Shown: one piece after another, positions 19,554 to 30,260 of the stretch
Layout of the letters: every line of letters begins with the position of its first letter
Numbering within the stretch: the stretch's first letter is position 1
Assembly: GCF_000143685.1 (NCBI RefSeq)
Contig: NC_014328.1
Location: forward strand, 248,001-312,000
Direction of reading: 5' to 3'
DNA: 64,000 bases
Source: Clostridium ljungdahlii DSM 13528
GTDB lineage: Bacteria; Bacillota; Clostridia; Clostridiales; Clostridiaceae
Program-made: the position numbers and the translations under genes
Notes under the pieces: model-generated
What the model was told of the DNA's origin: nothing
Databases searched by the model: none
Seen by the model: only the letters and a program-made list of their open reading frames with translations

Positions 19554-20792
19554 TTGAGTTTTAAAAGTACAGTAGGGGATGTCTTTTCATCCCTAAAACA
19601 TAGAGATTTTAGATATTTTTTGTCAGGACAGCTTTTGTCACTAATGGGAACTATGATTCAAAATACCGCACTCAGTTGGTATGTGTATAAGATAACTAAT
19701 TCTCCTTTTCTTCTTGGACTTATATCAGTATTTCAATATGCACCAGTACTTTTGATTACACTTATTGCAGGTGTTATAGCAGAAAGATATCCCAAAAGAA
19801 AGATTATTTTAATGACTCAGTTTTCTTATATGATACAGTCCTTTATATTGACTTTCGTTATTTATATTGGATATAGTAAGTATTGGATATTAGCTATATT
19901 AGCTGTTATTAATGGGATTATAACAAGTTTGGACATGCCTACAAGGCAGTCCTTCTTTATTGAACTTGTAGGAAAAAAGGATCTTCCAAATGCTATATCT
20001 TTAAACTCAACTGTTTTTAATATATCACGTATAGTTGGACCTGCATTTGCAGGAATAATAATGAACAAATTAGGAGTATTTCAATGCTTTCTTGTCAATA
20101 CAATTAGTTTTATACCTGTTATCTATGGTGTGTTTCAAATAAAGGCCAAAGGTAATCCAACATTAAGAACCAAAAATTTCAATCTAATTCAGGATTTAAA
20201 AGGTGGGATTATGTATACTATAAATAAGAAAATACTTCTATCTGTAATGTTTATGATGGCTATAGTATGTACTTTTGCATTTAATAGCAATGTAATTATA
20301 CCTGTATTTGCAAAGCAAGTCATGAATGGAGGAGCGAAAGAGTATAGTATTTTTTTAAGTCTTTCAGGTGCGGGGTCATTTTTAGGAGCTATTTTTATGG
20401 CAGGGATAGGCAGGGGACTTAGAAGTAAGCATTTCCTCATTATAAATTCATTTATATTGGCTATTTTACAAATAGTAACTTTATTTACAAGTAGTTATTT
20501 ATTGGTAGGGATGCTATTTGTATGTATAGGATTCTTTGGGCTTACTTTTTTAAATAAAGCAAATGCTACACTGCAGTTTAATACAGAAGATGAATATAGG
20601 GGGAGGGTAATGAGTATATATGCCCTTTTAAATATTGGAAGCACCCCTTTCGGTAGTGCTTTCGTGGGTGCAGTTATGGAAAAATTCGGTGGTAAATTTG
20701 GATTCTTTAGCTGTGGATTAATGATGTTTCTATTTACGATTATCACTGTATTTTTTGTTGAATTAAAAAACAGGAAACCTAGATATAATTGA
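19554..20792 (+). CDS. MFS transporter, multidrug/siderophore exporter-like
   Basis: About 412 residues with 10-12 hydrophobic segments along the whole length and the MFS loop 2-3 motif near residue 70 (GVIAERYPKRKIIL). The closest recognisable group is the MFS_3 set of exporters (EntS/tetracenomycin type), judged by the start FRYFLSGQLLSLMG and the internal MPTRQSFFIELVG. The substrate cannot be predicted. TTG at 19554, with AGAAGGAT upstream, is preferred over TTG 19536, which has no ribosome site. It stands alone between prfB and gdhA. Confidence 0.85.
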   Translation: MSFKSTVGDVFSSLKHRDFRYFLSGQLLSLMGTMIQNTALSWYVYKITNSPFLLGLISVFQYAPVLLITLIAGVIAERYPKRKIILMTQFSYMIQSFILTFVIYIGYSKYWILAILAVINGIITSLDMPTRQSFFIELVGKKDLPNAISLNSTVFNISRIVGPAFAGIIMNKLGVFQCFLVNTISFIPVIYGVFQIKAKGNPTLRTKNFNLIQDLKGGIMYTINKKILLSVMFMMAIVCTFAFNSNVIIPVFAKQVMNGGAKEYSIFLSLSGAGSFLGAIFMAGIGRGLRSKHFLIINSFILAILQIVTLFTSSYLLVGMLFVCIGFFGLTFLNKANATLQFNTEDEYRGRVMSIYALLNIGSTPFGSAFVGAVMEKFGGKFGFFSCGLMMFLFTIITVFFVELKNRKPRYN

Positions 20793-20939
20793 TTATGTTA
20801 CATATATTGGATAATATGGATAAATAGTAATTCAAGCTTGTACAAAATTTTTAGAAGATGATAGAATATGTTTTTGAATTATGTTAATTTTGGTATAATT
20901 ATAAGTAAAATAGTAAAGATAACTACAATTATTTTATGA

Positions 20940-22298
<1,359 letters not shown>

Positions 22299-22324
22299 GT
22301 TTACAAAGAAACTTGGAAGTTATA

Positions 22325-22350
22325 GAGGATTTTTTTAAAGAAAAATCCTC
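22325..22350. terminator. Hairpin between convergent gdhA and M28 gene
   Basis: Ten-base-pair stem GAGGATTTTT with AAAAATCCTC. No proper T run follows on either strand, so its efficiency is unclear. Confidence 0.4.
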
Positions 22351-22390
22351 CTTCAACCGTCTACTGTCAATTATGAACTTTTAAGCAGAT

Positions 22391-23731
22391 TTATTTATAA
22401 AATTGATGCAAATATAAATTAACCATTATAAGTATTCCACAAAACGATATGACTAATAAATATTTAGAGTATAAAATAAAAGGATTATTATTGAAGGCAT
22501 AGCTGTCAATTTCTTTTGAAACTACATTGAAACACCTATCTATGGATTTTGTATTTATATATTGAGATTTGTCCATAGGTGTGTGTATTTTTGATGTGTC
22601 CGCATCTGATAAAGTTAGGGCGTCTATGTTATAAGCTCTAAAATATTGATGATCACTGGAATTTTCAAAAGCATACTTAAAGTTTATCTTGCTACTAGTA
22701 CATAATTGTGCTATTTCTTTTACAAAAGGTGAATTTTTTGAATCCCATTTTCCAGCCATTATGGAAAGAGGAACGTTTTTATCACTGCCTAACATGTCAA
22801 AATTTATAACTTTTCCCCCTCTTAGGGTGTCTTTATATTGCTGTGCAAAATTTTTTGACCCTAGGCATCCAAATTCTTCTGCATTAAAAGCTGCAATTAC
22901 TATATTTCTTTCCGGTTTCCCAATAGAATTTATATATTTTATAAGACCAAGTAAAAAAGATGTACCAGAAGCATTGTCTAGGGCACCGCTATATATTGTG
23001 CCGGAAAGGTCAGAGCCAAGGTGATCAAAATGGGCAGATAGAACAAGTGGAGGTAGAGCAGGGTTTTTACCTTTTATGTATCCTATTACGTTGTAAGCAG
23101 AAGTCAATTTATTATGAAAAGGTATAAAACAGCTTATTTCACAACCTAAATTTAAATAATTTTTTATTTCTCTGGCAGTTTGTTCTTTTATCATAATGTA
23201 CATACTTCCCCGAGAATTTGAAATAAAGGAACTTCTAAAATCTAAGCTATTATTTTTGGGAGTATAAAACAAAAAATATTGGTTTGATGTCTGTACTTGA
23301 AAGCTGTTTCCTAATGGTGAAATAACATCACCTTTTTTAAAAGATACAATACTATTTTTAAAATTTAGCATATCTTCCTTATAATCTGCAGCATACTTAT
23401 ACTGTTTTACTATAAAGCCATTTTTATCCTTTACTATGAGATATGGAGCAGCATCTATTTTTTCAGGATAAACCACATTAAAAGATTGTAGATAGTCCTT
23501 ATTGTAAGAACTTAAATTTTCTAATTTAAAATAATGTTTTATAAAAGCCGCTGTTTCATAATTTTCTAAGGTCCCAGTAAGCCTTCCTTTAAAATTATCT
23601 GAAGATAGATAGGAAATAGTATTTTTAACTTTTAAAGAATTTAGTGGATGTATAAAATAGTAATATTGAAAACTTAACGAACAAATAATACAAAATATAG
23701 TTAATGGTAGTATAAACATAAATTTTTTCAT
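22391..23731 (-). CDS. M28 family membrane-anchored zinc peptidase
   Basis: A 446-residue protein with an N-terminal signal anchor (about 5-26), a large extracytoplasmic domain and a second hydrophobic segment at the C-terminus (about 424-441). The M28 metal ligands are all visible in order: LSAHFDHLG, GALDNASGTS, FNAEEFGCLGS, NFDMLGSD and SSDHQYF. It is expected to release amino acids from peptides outside the membrane. The C-terminal membrane segment is less common in M28 enzymes and would fix both ends of the domain to the membrane. Specificity is unknown. Confidence 0.9.
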   Translation of the reverse strand: MKKFMFILPLTIFCIICSLSFQYYYFIHPLNSLKVKNTISYLSSDNFKGRLTGTLENYETAAFIKHYFKLENLSSYNKDYLQSFNVVYPEKIDAAPYLIVKDKNGFIVKQYKYAADYKEDMLNFKNSIVSFKKGDVISPLGNSFQVQTSNQYFLFYTPKNNSLDFRSSFISNSRGSMYIMIKEQTAREIKNYLNLGCEISCFIPFHNKLTSAYNVIGYIKGKNPALPPLVLSAHFDHLGSDLSGTIYSGALDNASGTSFLLGLIKYINSIGKPERNIVIAAFNAEEFGCLGSKNFAQQYKDTLRGGKVINFDMLGSDKNVPLSIMAGKWDSKNSPFVKEIAQLCTSSKINFKYAFENSSDHQYFRAYNIDALTLSDADTSKIHTPMDKSQYINTKSIDRCFNVVSKEIDSYAFNNNPFILYSKYLLVISFCGILIMVNLYLHQFYK

Positions 23732-23892
23732 TAATAATAACCTCTAAAATAAAGTGTTTCTAAATATATATTAATTTGCCAAAGTGTATATAACTGTTGT
23801 AATATATTTTTAGCTGATTTACTTTTTCAATATGTTTAATCCTGCTTTTAACTTAGAGATTTATCATAAATAAAATTAACCAGGAGGTAAAA

Positions 23893-26058
23893 ATGGATAA
23901 TATAATAGATACATTAGCTGAAGAGCTTAGTGTAAATAAAAAATATATAAATAGTGTAATTGAACTTTTAGATTCAGGTAATACAGTGCCTTTTATAGCT
24001 AGATATAGAAAAGAACTTACAGGAAGCATGAGTGATGTAACTTTAAGAAAACTGGCAGAAAGACTTACATATCTTAGAAATCTTAAATCTAGAAAAGAAG
24101 ATGTAATAAGAATAATAGAAGAACAGGGAAAACTTACGGAAGGATTAAAGAATTCTATAGAACACAGCAGTACTTTAACAGAAGTAGAAGACATATATAG
24201 ACCATATAAACCAAAGAAAAGAACCAGAGCAACTATTGCACAGGAAAAGGGACTTAAGCCTATCTCAGAAGCTATTTTAGCTGGTAACTTCCAAGATGAT
24301 ATAGAAAAGTATGCAGAAAAATTTATAAATGAAGAAAAGGGCGTTGAGTCTGTAGAAGATGCACTAGCAGGTGCAGTTGACATAATAAGTGAAGTTATTT
24401 CTGATGAAGCAAAATATAGAAAATGGATAAGAAAATTTGTTTGGGAAAATGGAATAATTGAAACGAAGGGTGAAAGCAAAGAACCAACTCCTTATGAAAT
24501 GTACTATGATTATAGAGAAGCAGTTAAGTCTATTCCACCTCATAGAATACTAGCTATAAATAGAGGGGAAAAAGAAAAAGTTTTATCTGTAAAGATAAGT
24601 TGTGATATGAAGAATATAGAAATTTACTTAAAAAATCAATCTCTTAAAGGAAATAATATAACAGATACTTATATAGAAAAAAGTGTAGAAGATTCGCTAA
24701 AGAGACTAATTTATCCATCTATTGAAAGAGAAATAAGGTCACAACTTACAGATATGGGAGAAGAAGGTGCTATAAAAATATTTAAAGCCAATTTGAAGGC
24801 GCTTTTGATGCAATCACCTATAAAGGGAAAAAATGTACTTGGCTATGACCCTGGTTTTAGAAATGGATGCAAAATTGCAGTATTGGACGATACAGGCAAG
24901 TTGTTAGATACCGCAATAGTATATGCTACTGCACCTCAAAATGATGTGGAAGGATCTATAAAGAAACTAAAAGAGCTAGTATATAAATACGATGTAAATG
25001 TTGTATCCCTTGGAAACGGAACTGCTAGCAGAGAATCTGAAGAACTCATTGGAAAACTTATAAAAGAAGTTAAGGAAGAGAAAGGAAAGGACCTGTACTA
25101 TGTAATTGTATCTGAAGCAGGAGCTTCAATTTATTCTGCATCGGAACTTGCAGCAAAGGAATATCCAGACATAAATGTATCTTTAAGGGGAGCTATATCT
25201 ATAGGCAGAAGGCTTCAAGATCCTTTAGCAGAGCTTGTTAAAATAGATCCTAAATCCATAGGTGTAGGGCAGTACCAGCATGATGTTGCACCAAAGAAAT
25301 TGGATGAATCTTTAAAGGGAATTGTAGAAGATTGTGTAAATAGTGTAGGTGTAGACCTAAATATAGCAACGCCTTCTCTTCTATCCTATATATCTGGAAT
25401 AAATACTGCTATAGCGTCAAACATTGTAGCTTATAGAGAGGAAAATGGTAAATTTAAAAACAGAAAAGAGCTTTTAAAGGTCAAAAGATTGGGAGCCAAA
25501 GCTTTTGAACAGTGTGCAGGATTTTTAAGGGTAATGGAAAGCGGTGAGCCACTTGACAATACTTCTGTCCATCCTGAATCTTATGATGCAGCAAAAGAAC
25601 TTTTGAAAATTATTGGATATAATATGGAAGATTTAAAAAATGGAGAACTTTCAGGTATAGATAATAGAGTTGATAAAATAGGCATAGACGTTCTTTCAGA
25701 AAAGCTTAATGTAGGTGAGCCAACTCTAAAAGATATAATAAAAGAGATAAAAAAACCGGGTAGAGATCCAAGAGAAGAACTTCCTAAACCTATACTTAAG
25801 ACTGGAATAATAGACATTAATCAATTAAAGCCAGGTATGGTGCTTACAGGCACGGTTAGAAATGTAGCAGATTTTGGAGCTTTTGTAGATATTGGAGTTC
25901 ATCAGGATGGACTTGTTCATATAAGTCAGTTGTCAGATAAATTTGTGAAGCATCCACTTGATGTAGTTCAAGTAGGAGATATAGTCCAAGTAACTGTACT
26001 TGAAGTAGATGAAAAGAGAAAGAGAATATCACTTAGCATGAAATCAAGTGATTCTTAG
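23893..26058 (+). CDS. tex: Tex family S1 RNA-binding protein
   Basis: Conserved nucleic-acid-binding protein related to eukaryotic Spt6, with effects on transcription and gene expression. The 721 residues show the Tex layout: N-terminal helical region, YqgF-like RNase H fold (about 310-440, starting GYDPGFRNGCKIAVLD), helix-hairpin-helix repeats (about 480-600; ISGINTAIASNIVAYREENG) and a C-terminal S1 domain (about 645-718; GMVLTGTVRNVADFGAFVDI). CAGGAGG precedes the ATG. The stop codon lies inside the first hairpin of the structured element at 26057. Confidence 0.96.
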   Translation: MDNIIDTLAEELSVNKKYINSVIELLDSGNTVPFIARYRKELTGSMSDVTLRKLAERLTYLRNLKSRKEDVIRIIEEQGKLTEGLKNSIEHSSTLTEVEDIYRPYKPKKRTRATIAQEKGLKPISEAILAGNFQDDIEKYAEKFINEEKGVESVEDALAGAVDIISEVISDEAKYRKWIRKFVWENGIIETKGESKEPTPYEMYYDYREAVKSIPPHRILAINRGEKEKVLSVKISCDMKNIEIYLKNQSLKGNNITDTYIEKSVEDSLKRLIYPSIEREIRSQLTDMGEEGAIKIFKANLKALLMQSPIKGKNVLGYDPGFRNGCKIAVLDDTGKLLDTAIVYATAPQNDVEGSIKKLKELVYKYDVNVVSLGNGTASRESEELIGKLIKEVKEEKGKDLYYVIVSEAGASIYSASELAAKEYPDINVSLRGAISIGRRLQDPLAELVKIDPKSIGVGQYQHDVAPKKLDESLKGIVEDCVNSVGVDLNIATPSLLSYISGINTAIASNIVAYREENGKFKNRKELLKVKRLGAKAFEQCAGFLRVMESGEPLDNTSVHPESYDAAKELLKIIGYNMEDLKNGELSGIDNRVDKIGIDVLSEKLNVGEPTLKDIIKEIKKPGRDPREELPKPILKTGIIDINQLKPGMVLTGTVRNVADFGAFVDIGVHQDGLVHISQLSDKFVKHPLDVVQVGDIVQVTVLEVDEKRKRISLSMKSSDS

Positions 26059-26293
26059 GTTCAGGTGGAGTTTGCTTATAAGGAATACCTTTCTCCATCT
26101 GAACCTTATTAAACAGTATTCTTAGTGTCTTTAGCACTTAGAATACGTTATCCTTTAGGGGAAGAGCTTATCCAGGCGCGTAGCAGTGCTTATACCCCAC
26201 TTTGAAGAAAAGCAGATATTCCAAATCTTTGATTTGGTGATAGTCGCTTTCGCTGTGTGCGATGGGGTGTTATCGATGGTAGCGATCGGACAA
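26057..26293 (+). repeat. Structured intergenic element, copy 1
   Basis: First of two related elements. It begins with a 14-bp hairpin (26057-26070 with 26093-26106), then an extra hairpin (26116-26127 with 26135-26146), the block CGTTATCC (26146), and a core from 26168 to 26293. The core starts TTATCCAGGCGCG and ends TAGCGATCGGACAA. An inner stem ACCCCA (26194) pairs with TGGGGT (26263) around a large loop. Compared with copy 2, the loop holds about 50 extra bases including a CCAAATC hairpin. No ORF lies inside. It sits between tex and the FMN riboswitch. Confidence 0.75.
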
Positions 26294-26405
26294 ACAGAAA
26301 CTATAGGACTATTAGATAAGGTAATCATTGGATAAAAGTTATTTTAAGAATATGTTGAAATGTGCTGGTAAAAGTATTATAATAAATTTGAAAATTTAAA
26401 ATATA

Positions 26406-26514
26406 ATCTTCAGGGCGGGGTGTGATTCCCCACCGGCGGTATAGCCCGCGAGCCATAATTGGTATGATTCGGTGAGATTCCGAGGCCGACAGTAGAGTCT
26501 GGATGAAAGAAGGT
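26406..26514 (+). promoter_or_regulatory. FMN riboswitch (RFN element)
   Basis: The RFN landmarks are complete: AGGGCGGGGTG, GATTCCCCACCGGCGGT, AGCCCGCGAGCC, GGTGAGATTCCGAGGCCGAC and AGTCTGGATGAAAGA. The downstream gene is the riboflavin transporter ribU. The TCAGGGC at the aptamer 5' side can pair with GCCCTGA of the terminator to form an antiterminator, so FMN should switch ribU off. Confidence 0.97.
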
Positions 26515-26531
26515 AAAATGTAGCGTTTATT

Positions 26532-26559
26532 AGCCCTGATATTTTATCAGGGCTTTTTT
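26532..26559 (+). terminator. FMN riboswitch terminator
   Basis: Nine-base-pair stem AGCCCTGAT with ATCAGGGCT plus six T, just before ribU. Confidence 0.92.
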
Positions 26560-26605
26560 GCTTACCTTAGAAGGTTATACACAATATTTTAGGGGGATGT
26601 TAGAT

Positions 26606-27232
26606 ATGAGAAGCAATAAGTTAAACAGGCTAGTAAAGATATCATTGTTAGGTGTAATTGGATTTTTACTTATGTTCATAGAAGTTGCAATTCCTGTGTT
26701 CCCATCGTTTTTACAGATTGATATAAGTGACTTACCGGCTTTAATAGGCACTTTTGCACTTGGACCTGGAGCTGGAGTTGCCATAGAGCTTTTAAAGAAT
26801 ATACTTCATGGAATATTTGATGGAAAAACAGCATTTATAGGAGAGTTTGCAAATTTTGCAGTGGGTTCAGTTTTAGTGTTTACAGCAGGATATTTATATA
26901 ATAGACATAAAACTAAAAAGACAGCAGCAGTTAGTCTTGGGGCGGCAACTATTGCTATGTCAGTATTTGCTGCAGTGTTAAATTACTTTGTATTACTTCC
27001 GCTTTATGAAAAAGTACTTAATTTCCCTATAAGTGCAATGGTAGCAGCAGCAGGAAAAGTAAATGGAAGTATAACAGATATAAATACCTTGATATTATTT
27101 GCTATTGTACCTTTTAATTTATTAAAAGGATTATTACTTACAGCACTTACACTAGTTTTGTATAAGAGTGTATCACCGGTACTGAAACAAGAGCAGAGTA
27201 AAAGCAGAGGTTTGGCAGAACATAATAATTAA
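26606..27232 (+). CDS. ribU: Riboflavin ECF transporter S component
   Basis: Membrane substrate-binding subunit that takes up riboflavin together with shared ECF energising subunits (not encoded here). It has 208 residues with about six membrane helices; the start region LVKISLLGVIGFLLMFIEVAIP and the conserved IDISDLPALIGTFALGPGAG are typical of RibU. Earlier starts (26558, 26597) were rejected: AGGGGGAT lies nine bases before 26606 and overlaps the other ATG. The FMN riboswitch upstream supports the substrate. Confidence 0.95.
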   Translation: MRSNKLNRLVKISLLGVIGFLLMFIEVAIPVFPSFLQIDISDLPALIGTFALGPGAGVAIELLKNILHGIFDGKTAFIGEFANFAVGSVLVFTAGYLYNRHKTKKTAAVSLGAATIAMSVFAAVLNYFVLLPLYEKVLNFPISAMVAAAGKVNGSITDINTLILFAIVPFNLLKGLLLTALTLVLYKSVSPVLKQEQSKSRGLAEHNN

Positions 27233-27237
27233 AGGAA

Positions 27238-27270
27238 AATCTGGGTTTATCCCAGGTTTTTTTATTTTTA
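27238..27270 (+). terminator. Terminator after ribU
   Basis: Short GC-containing stem CTGGG with CCCAG and a long T-rich tail. Confidence 0.8.
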
Positions 27271-27346
27271 TCTTTATGAAAAAACATTTTTGTACGATAA
27301 TTTATACATAACTTAAAAAGAGAATAAATTATAAAGGGTGATGAAT

Positions 27347-29185
27347 TTGCCAGGTATATGGAATGTAAACAGTAGTTATAATGTAGATAACAAGCGTATA
27401 TCTACTAAATTATCTTTTGAAGTAGGTGAAAAATTTTCCGCTAGAATTTTAGATTTAAAAAAATCTACGGGAGAGATACTTTTAAAACTTTTAGATGGAT
27501 GGCAATTTTCTGCGGAAATAGAAAACCCAGTAGATTTTTTGCCAAATAAGCTTGTAAGACTAGAAGTACAAGGATTCGAAAATGGAAAGCTTAAGTTAAA
27601 AATTGTGAACTCCCAAGATGGAGAACAAGTCGGAGGCAAAGATTCTATAGATAGTTTTATTAGAGAATCCGGTGACCTTAATTTAAGTAGTGATGACTAC
27701 CAGCTTGTAAAAAGCATGCTTAAGCACGAAATACCACTTACCAAAAGCAATATTTCTAATATAAAAACTACCCTGGATTTTATAGACAAAATAAAAAGTG
27801 AGCCTAATGAAGAAAATGAGTTTATAGATAAATATTTGGATAGTAGAGGCATATCCCCTGAAAGCACAGAAGGTAAATTTACCACTAGTACATTAAAAAA
27901 TTTTTTTAGTCAACTAAAACAGATAAGTGGTGATGATTTGCTTACTTTCCTAGAAAACAATATGGAACTAAGTGAAGATAATATAAAAAGTTTTAACAAT
28001 GTATTTAAAAAAGACGGAACCATATATAATGAAATAAAATTCTTGGGAGAAACTCTATCTGGACAGAAATCCACTAATGTACAGCCACAAAGCCAAGTTG
28101 AAGGTACAAAAGACAATCTAAAAGTTATTTCCGAAAAAGCCCAAACTGAAGTATATAGAAGTGAAAATAGTGACAGCAAAGCAGAAAACATAGCTACTAA
28201 GGACAATATTGCTTCTACACAGAGTGAAAAGGACACTGTTAGTAGGACAGGTACAGAAAGGGCTGGCGTAGAAAATAAAACTGTTTTAAATAGTGAGGGA
28301 TTGGATGCAAATAAGTTAAATGAGATTTTAAATAAAATCAAAAATTCAGTAGGTGAAGAAAAAACTCAATCTCCAAATGTAGAACAATCATCTAATGTAA
28401 AGGAGGATATTTCCTCTAAAGGCATAGAACAGCAGACAAGTATAGATAAAGATATGTCTTCTAAAAATATAGAACAAAAAACAGGTACAGATAAGGGCAT
28501 TTCTTCTAAGGATATAGAGAATTTAGAACAAAAGGATACCTCAAATACGGTTTCAAAGTTTTCTGAAAAGGAAGGAAGTAAAGTTGAAAGTCCTCACCAT
28601 AATAATTTTATAAAGCAAAATGGTATGGATGACATTGTAAGCCAGATAAAAGAACAGATAAACATAAAGACTAGTGAGATGAAGGATATTATAAGAACAG
28701 TTTTAGATCAAAAAGGAGATGGCAAAAATCAACTTAGTGGAAATATTGTACAGGTGCTTAACAATAACATGAACGATTTCAAAGTATTCAATACTGTATC
28801 TAATTCATACTATTATATGGATGTTCCTATAAATTTAAATCAACAAGATTATCAATGTAAACTGATGATTAAGGATGATAGGCAAAAAGGGAAAAAAATA
28901 GATTCTACTAATGTAAAAATAGTAACTTCTGTAAGTACTGAAAATATGGGAACAGTAGATGCATATTTAAGCGTTAAAAACCGTAGCATGGATATAGATA
29001 TCAAATGTAGTAAGGAATGGCTTAATTTATTCAAGAAAACTGAAAAAAGGGTACTGGAGAGCTTATCTGATATAGGGTATAATGTATATGTTAGATTTGA
29101 TGAAAAGAAAGAAGAGATGAACATATCAACTTGTAGAGAATTTTTTCAGGATAGTGATATAGGTGTTATAAATACAAAGGCGTAA
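27347..29185 (+). CDS. FliK-like (hook-length-control-type) protein, orphan
   Basis: About 612 residues. Residues about 1-105 form a compact Lys/Ile-rich domain (LSFEVGEKFSARILDL, EILLKLLDGWQFSAEIENP). Then comes a long low-complexity linker rich in Ser, Lys, Glu and Gln with repeated SSK-x-IEQ units (about 230-430). The C-terminal part (about 480-595) resembles the FliK Flg_hook domain: a beta-rich segment, then KEWLNLFKKTEKRVLESLSD. FliK measures hook length and switches export by contacting FlhB; the next gene is an FlhB-tail protein. No flagellar genes are nearby. TTG 27347 has AAAGGG eight bases upstream; GTG 27338 and ATG 27341 are too close to that site. Confidence 0.7.
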   Translation: MPGIWNVNSSYNVDNKRISTKLSFEVGEKFSARILDLKKSTGEILLKLLDGWQFSAEIENPVDFLPNKLVRLEVQGFENGKLKLKIVNSQDGEQVGGKDSIDSFIRESGDLNLSSDDYQLVKSMLKHEIPLTKSNISNIKTTLDFIDKIKSEPNEENEFIDKYLDSRGISPESTEGKFTTSTLKNFFSQLKQISGDDLLTFLENNMELSEDNIKSFNNVFKKDGTIYNEIKFLGETLSGQKSTNVQPQSQVEGTKDNLKVISEKAQTEVYRSENSDSKAENIATKDNIASTQSEKDTVSRTGTERAGVENKTVLNSEGLDANKLNEILNKIKNSVGEEKTQSPNVEQSSNVKEDISSKGIEQQTSIDKDMSSKNIEQKTGTDKGISSKDIENLEQKDTSNTVSKFSEKEGSKVESPHHNNFIKQNGMDDIVSQIKEQINIKTSEMKDIIRTVLDQKGDGKNQLSGNIVQVLNNNMNDFKVFNTVSNSYYYMDVPINLNQQDYQCKLMIKDDRQKGKKIDSTNVKIVTSVSTENMGTVDAYLSVKNRSMDIDIKCSKEWLNLFKKTEKRVLESLSDIGYNVYVRFDEKKEEMNISTCREFFQDSDIGVINTKA

Positions 29186-29259
29186 CTTTAGGCATTTTTT
29201 TCAGATACCTCACTGATTATTATGAACTCATTACTGAACTCTTATTGAAGGGGAATATT

Positions 29260-29526
29260 ATGGATAAGAAAAAGAAAGCAGCAGCTTTAAAATATGAATA
29301 TAATTATGAAGCACCTATAGTTACTGCAGCAGGCATAGGTCAAATAGCAGATAATATACTGAATAAGGCAAAAGAGAGCGGTGTTCCTATAGTTTATGAT
29401 AAAGAGCTTGCCAATCTTTTGAGTAATGTGGACATAGGGGATAATGTGCCTTTTGAGTTATACGATGCGGTAGCTAAAGTAATAGCTTATGTGATAGATA
29501 TAGATAAAAATATAAGTAGAAGGTGA
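29260..29526 (+). CDS. FlhB cytoplasmic-domain homologue (YlqH-like)
   Basis: 88 residues matching only the C-terminal cytoplasmic part of FlhB, just after the point of the NPTH self-cleavage site: ALKYEYNYEAPIVTAAGIG, SGVPIVYDKELANLL, and VPFELYDAVAKVIAYVID. It has no membrane segments and no NPTH. Such stand-alone domains (YlqH in Bacillus) occur beside FliK-like genes; their role is unknown. AAGGGGAA precedes ATG 29260. It ends five bases before the next gene, suggesting one operon. Confidence 0.88.
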   Translation: MDKKKKAAALKYEYNYEAPIVTAAGIGQIADNILNKAKESGVPIVYDKELANLLSNVDIGDNVPFELYDAVAKVIAYVIDIDKNISRR

Positions 29527-29530
29527 TTAT

Positions 29531-30217
29531 TTGGCTTTATTTGCAATATCAGATTTGCATTTGGACTTAACGGGCAGTAAGCCTATGGATGTTTTTGGAA
29601 ACAACTGGGCTAATCATGATGAAAAAATTAAAAAAAATTGGAACAGTAAAATAACTAGTGAAGACAAGGTATTGATATCAGGAGATATATCTTGGTCCAT
29701 GAATATGGAAGGAGGAGCTTGTGATTTAGAGTGGGTGCACCAACTTTCGGGAACAAAATTAATGATAAAGGGAAATCATGACTATTGGTGGAACAGTATT
29801 ACTAAACTAAATAATATGTATGAAGACATGGGTTTTATACAAAATAATTTTTTTACCTATAAGGATTATGGAATATGCGGAACAAGGGGATGGAATTGTC
29901 CAGAAAGTGATAATTTTTCTGCTCATGATGAAAAAATATATAAAAGAGAACTTTTAAGAATGAAAAATTCTTTGGATTGTGCAGTAAAGTCAGGATATAA
30001 AAAATTTATAGTAATGATACATTATCCGCCTATAAGTGAAAAGTTTATGTCCTCGGGATTTACAGATATATTTAGGGAATATGGCGTAGAGAAAGTCATA
30101 TATGGACATCTTCATGGAGAATCCTTGTCCAAGGCTGTAACGGGAAATTTGAATGGTGTAGAGTACATACTAGCTTCTGCAGACTATATAAAATTTAACC
30201 CTATAAGAATAATGTAG
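29531..30217 (+). CDS. Calcineurin-like metallophosphoesterase
   Basis: A 228-residue phosphoesterase of unknown substrate. The five metal-binding blocks are in order: ISDLHLD (residues 6-12), GDISWSM, KGNHDYWW, MIHYPP and YGHLHG. Translation starts at TTG, preceded by AGAAGGTG that overlaps the end of the FlhB-like gene. No membrane segment or signal peptide is visible, so it is cytoplasmic. A protein phosphatase or nucleotide phosphodiesterase role is possible. Confidence 0.9.
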   Translation: MALFAISDLHLDLTGSKPMDVFGNNWANHDEKIKKNWNSKITSEDKVLISGDISWSMNMEGGACDLEWVHQLSGTKLMIKGNHDYWWNSITKLNNMYEDMGFIQNNFFTYKDYGICGTRGWNCPESDNFSAHDEKIYKRELLRMKNSLDCAVKSGYKKFIVMIHYPPISEKFMSSGFTDIFREYGVEKVIYGHLHGESLSKAVTGNLNGVEYILASADYIKFNPIRIM

Positions 30218-30250
30218 AGTAAACTTAAAAATAAGCTTACTCTAAAAATG
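30215..30250. terminator. Hairpin between convergent genes
   Basis: Stem AGAGTAAACTT with AAGCTTACTCT, one mismatch. It overlaps the TAG stop of the phosphoesterase and lies before the DUF2225 gene on the other strand. T-poor tail. Confidence 0.6.
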
Positions 30251-30260
30251 TATGGACAGG

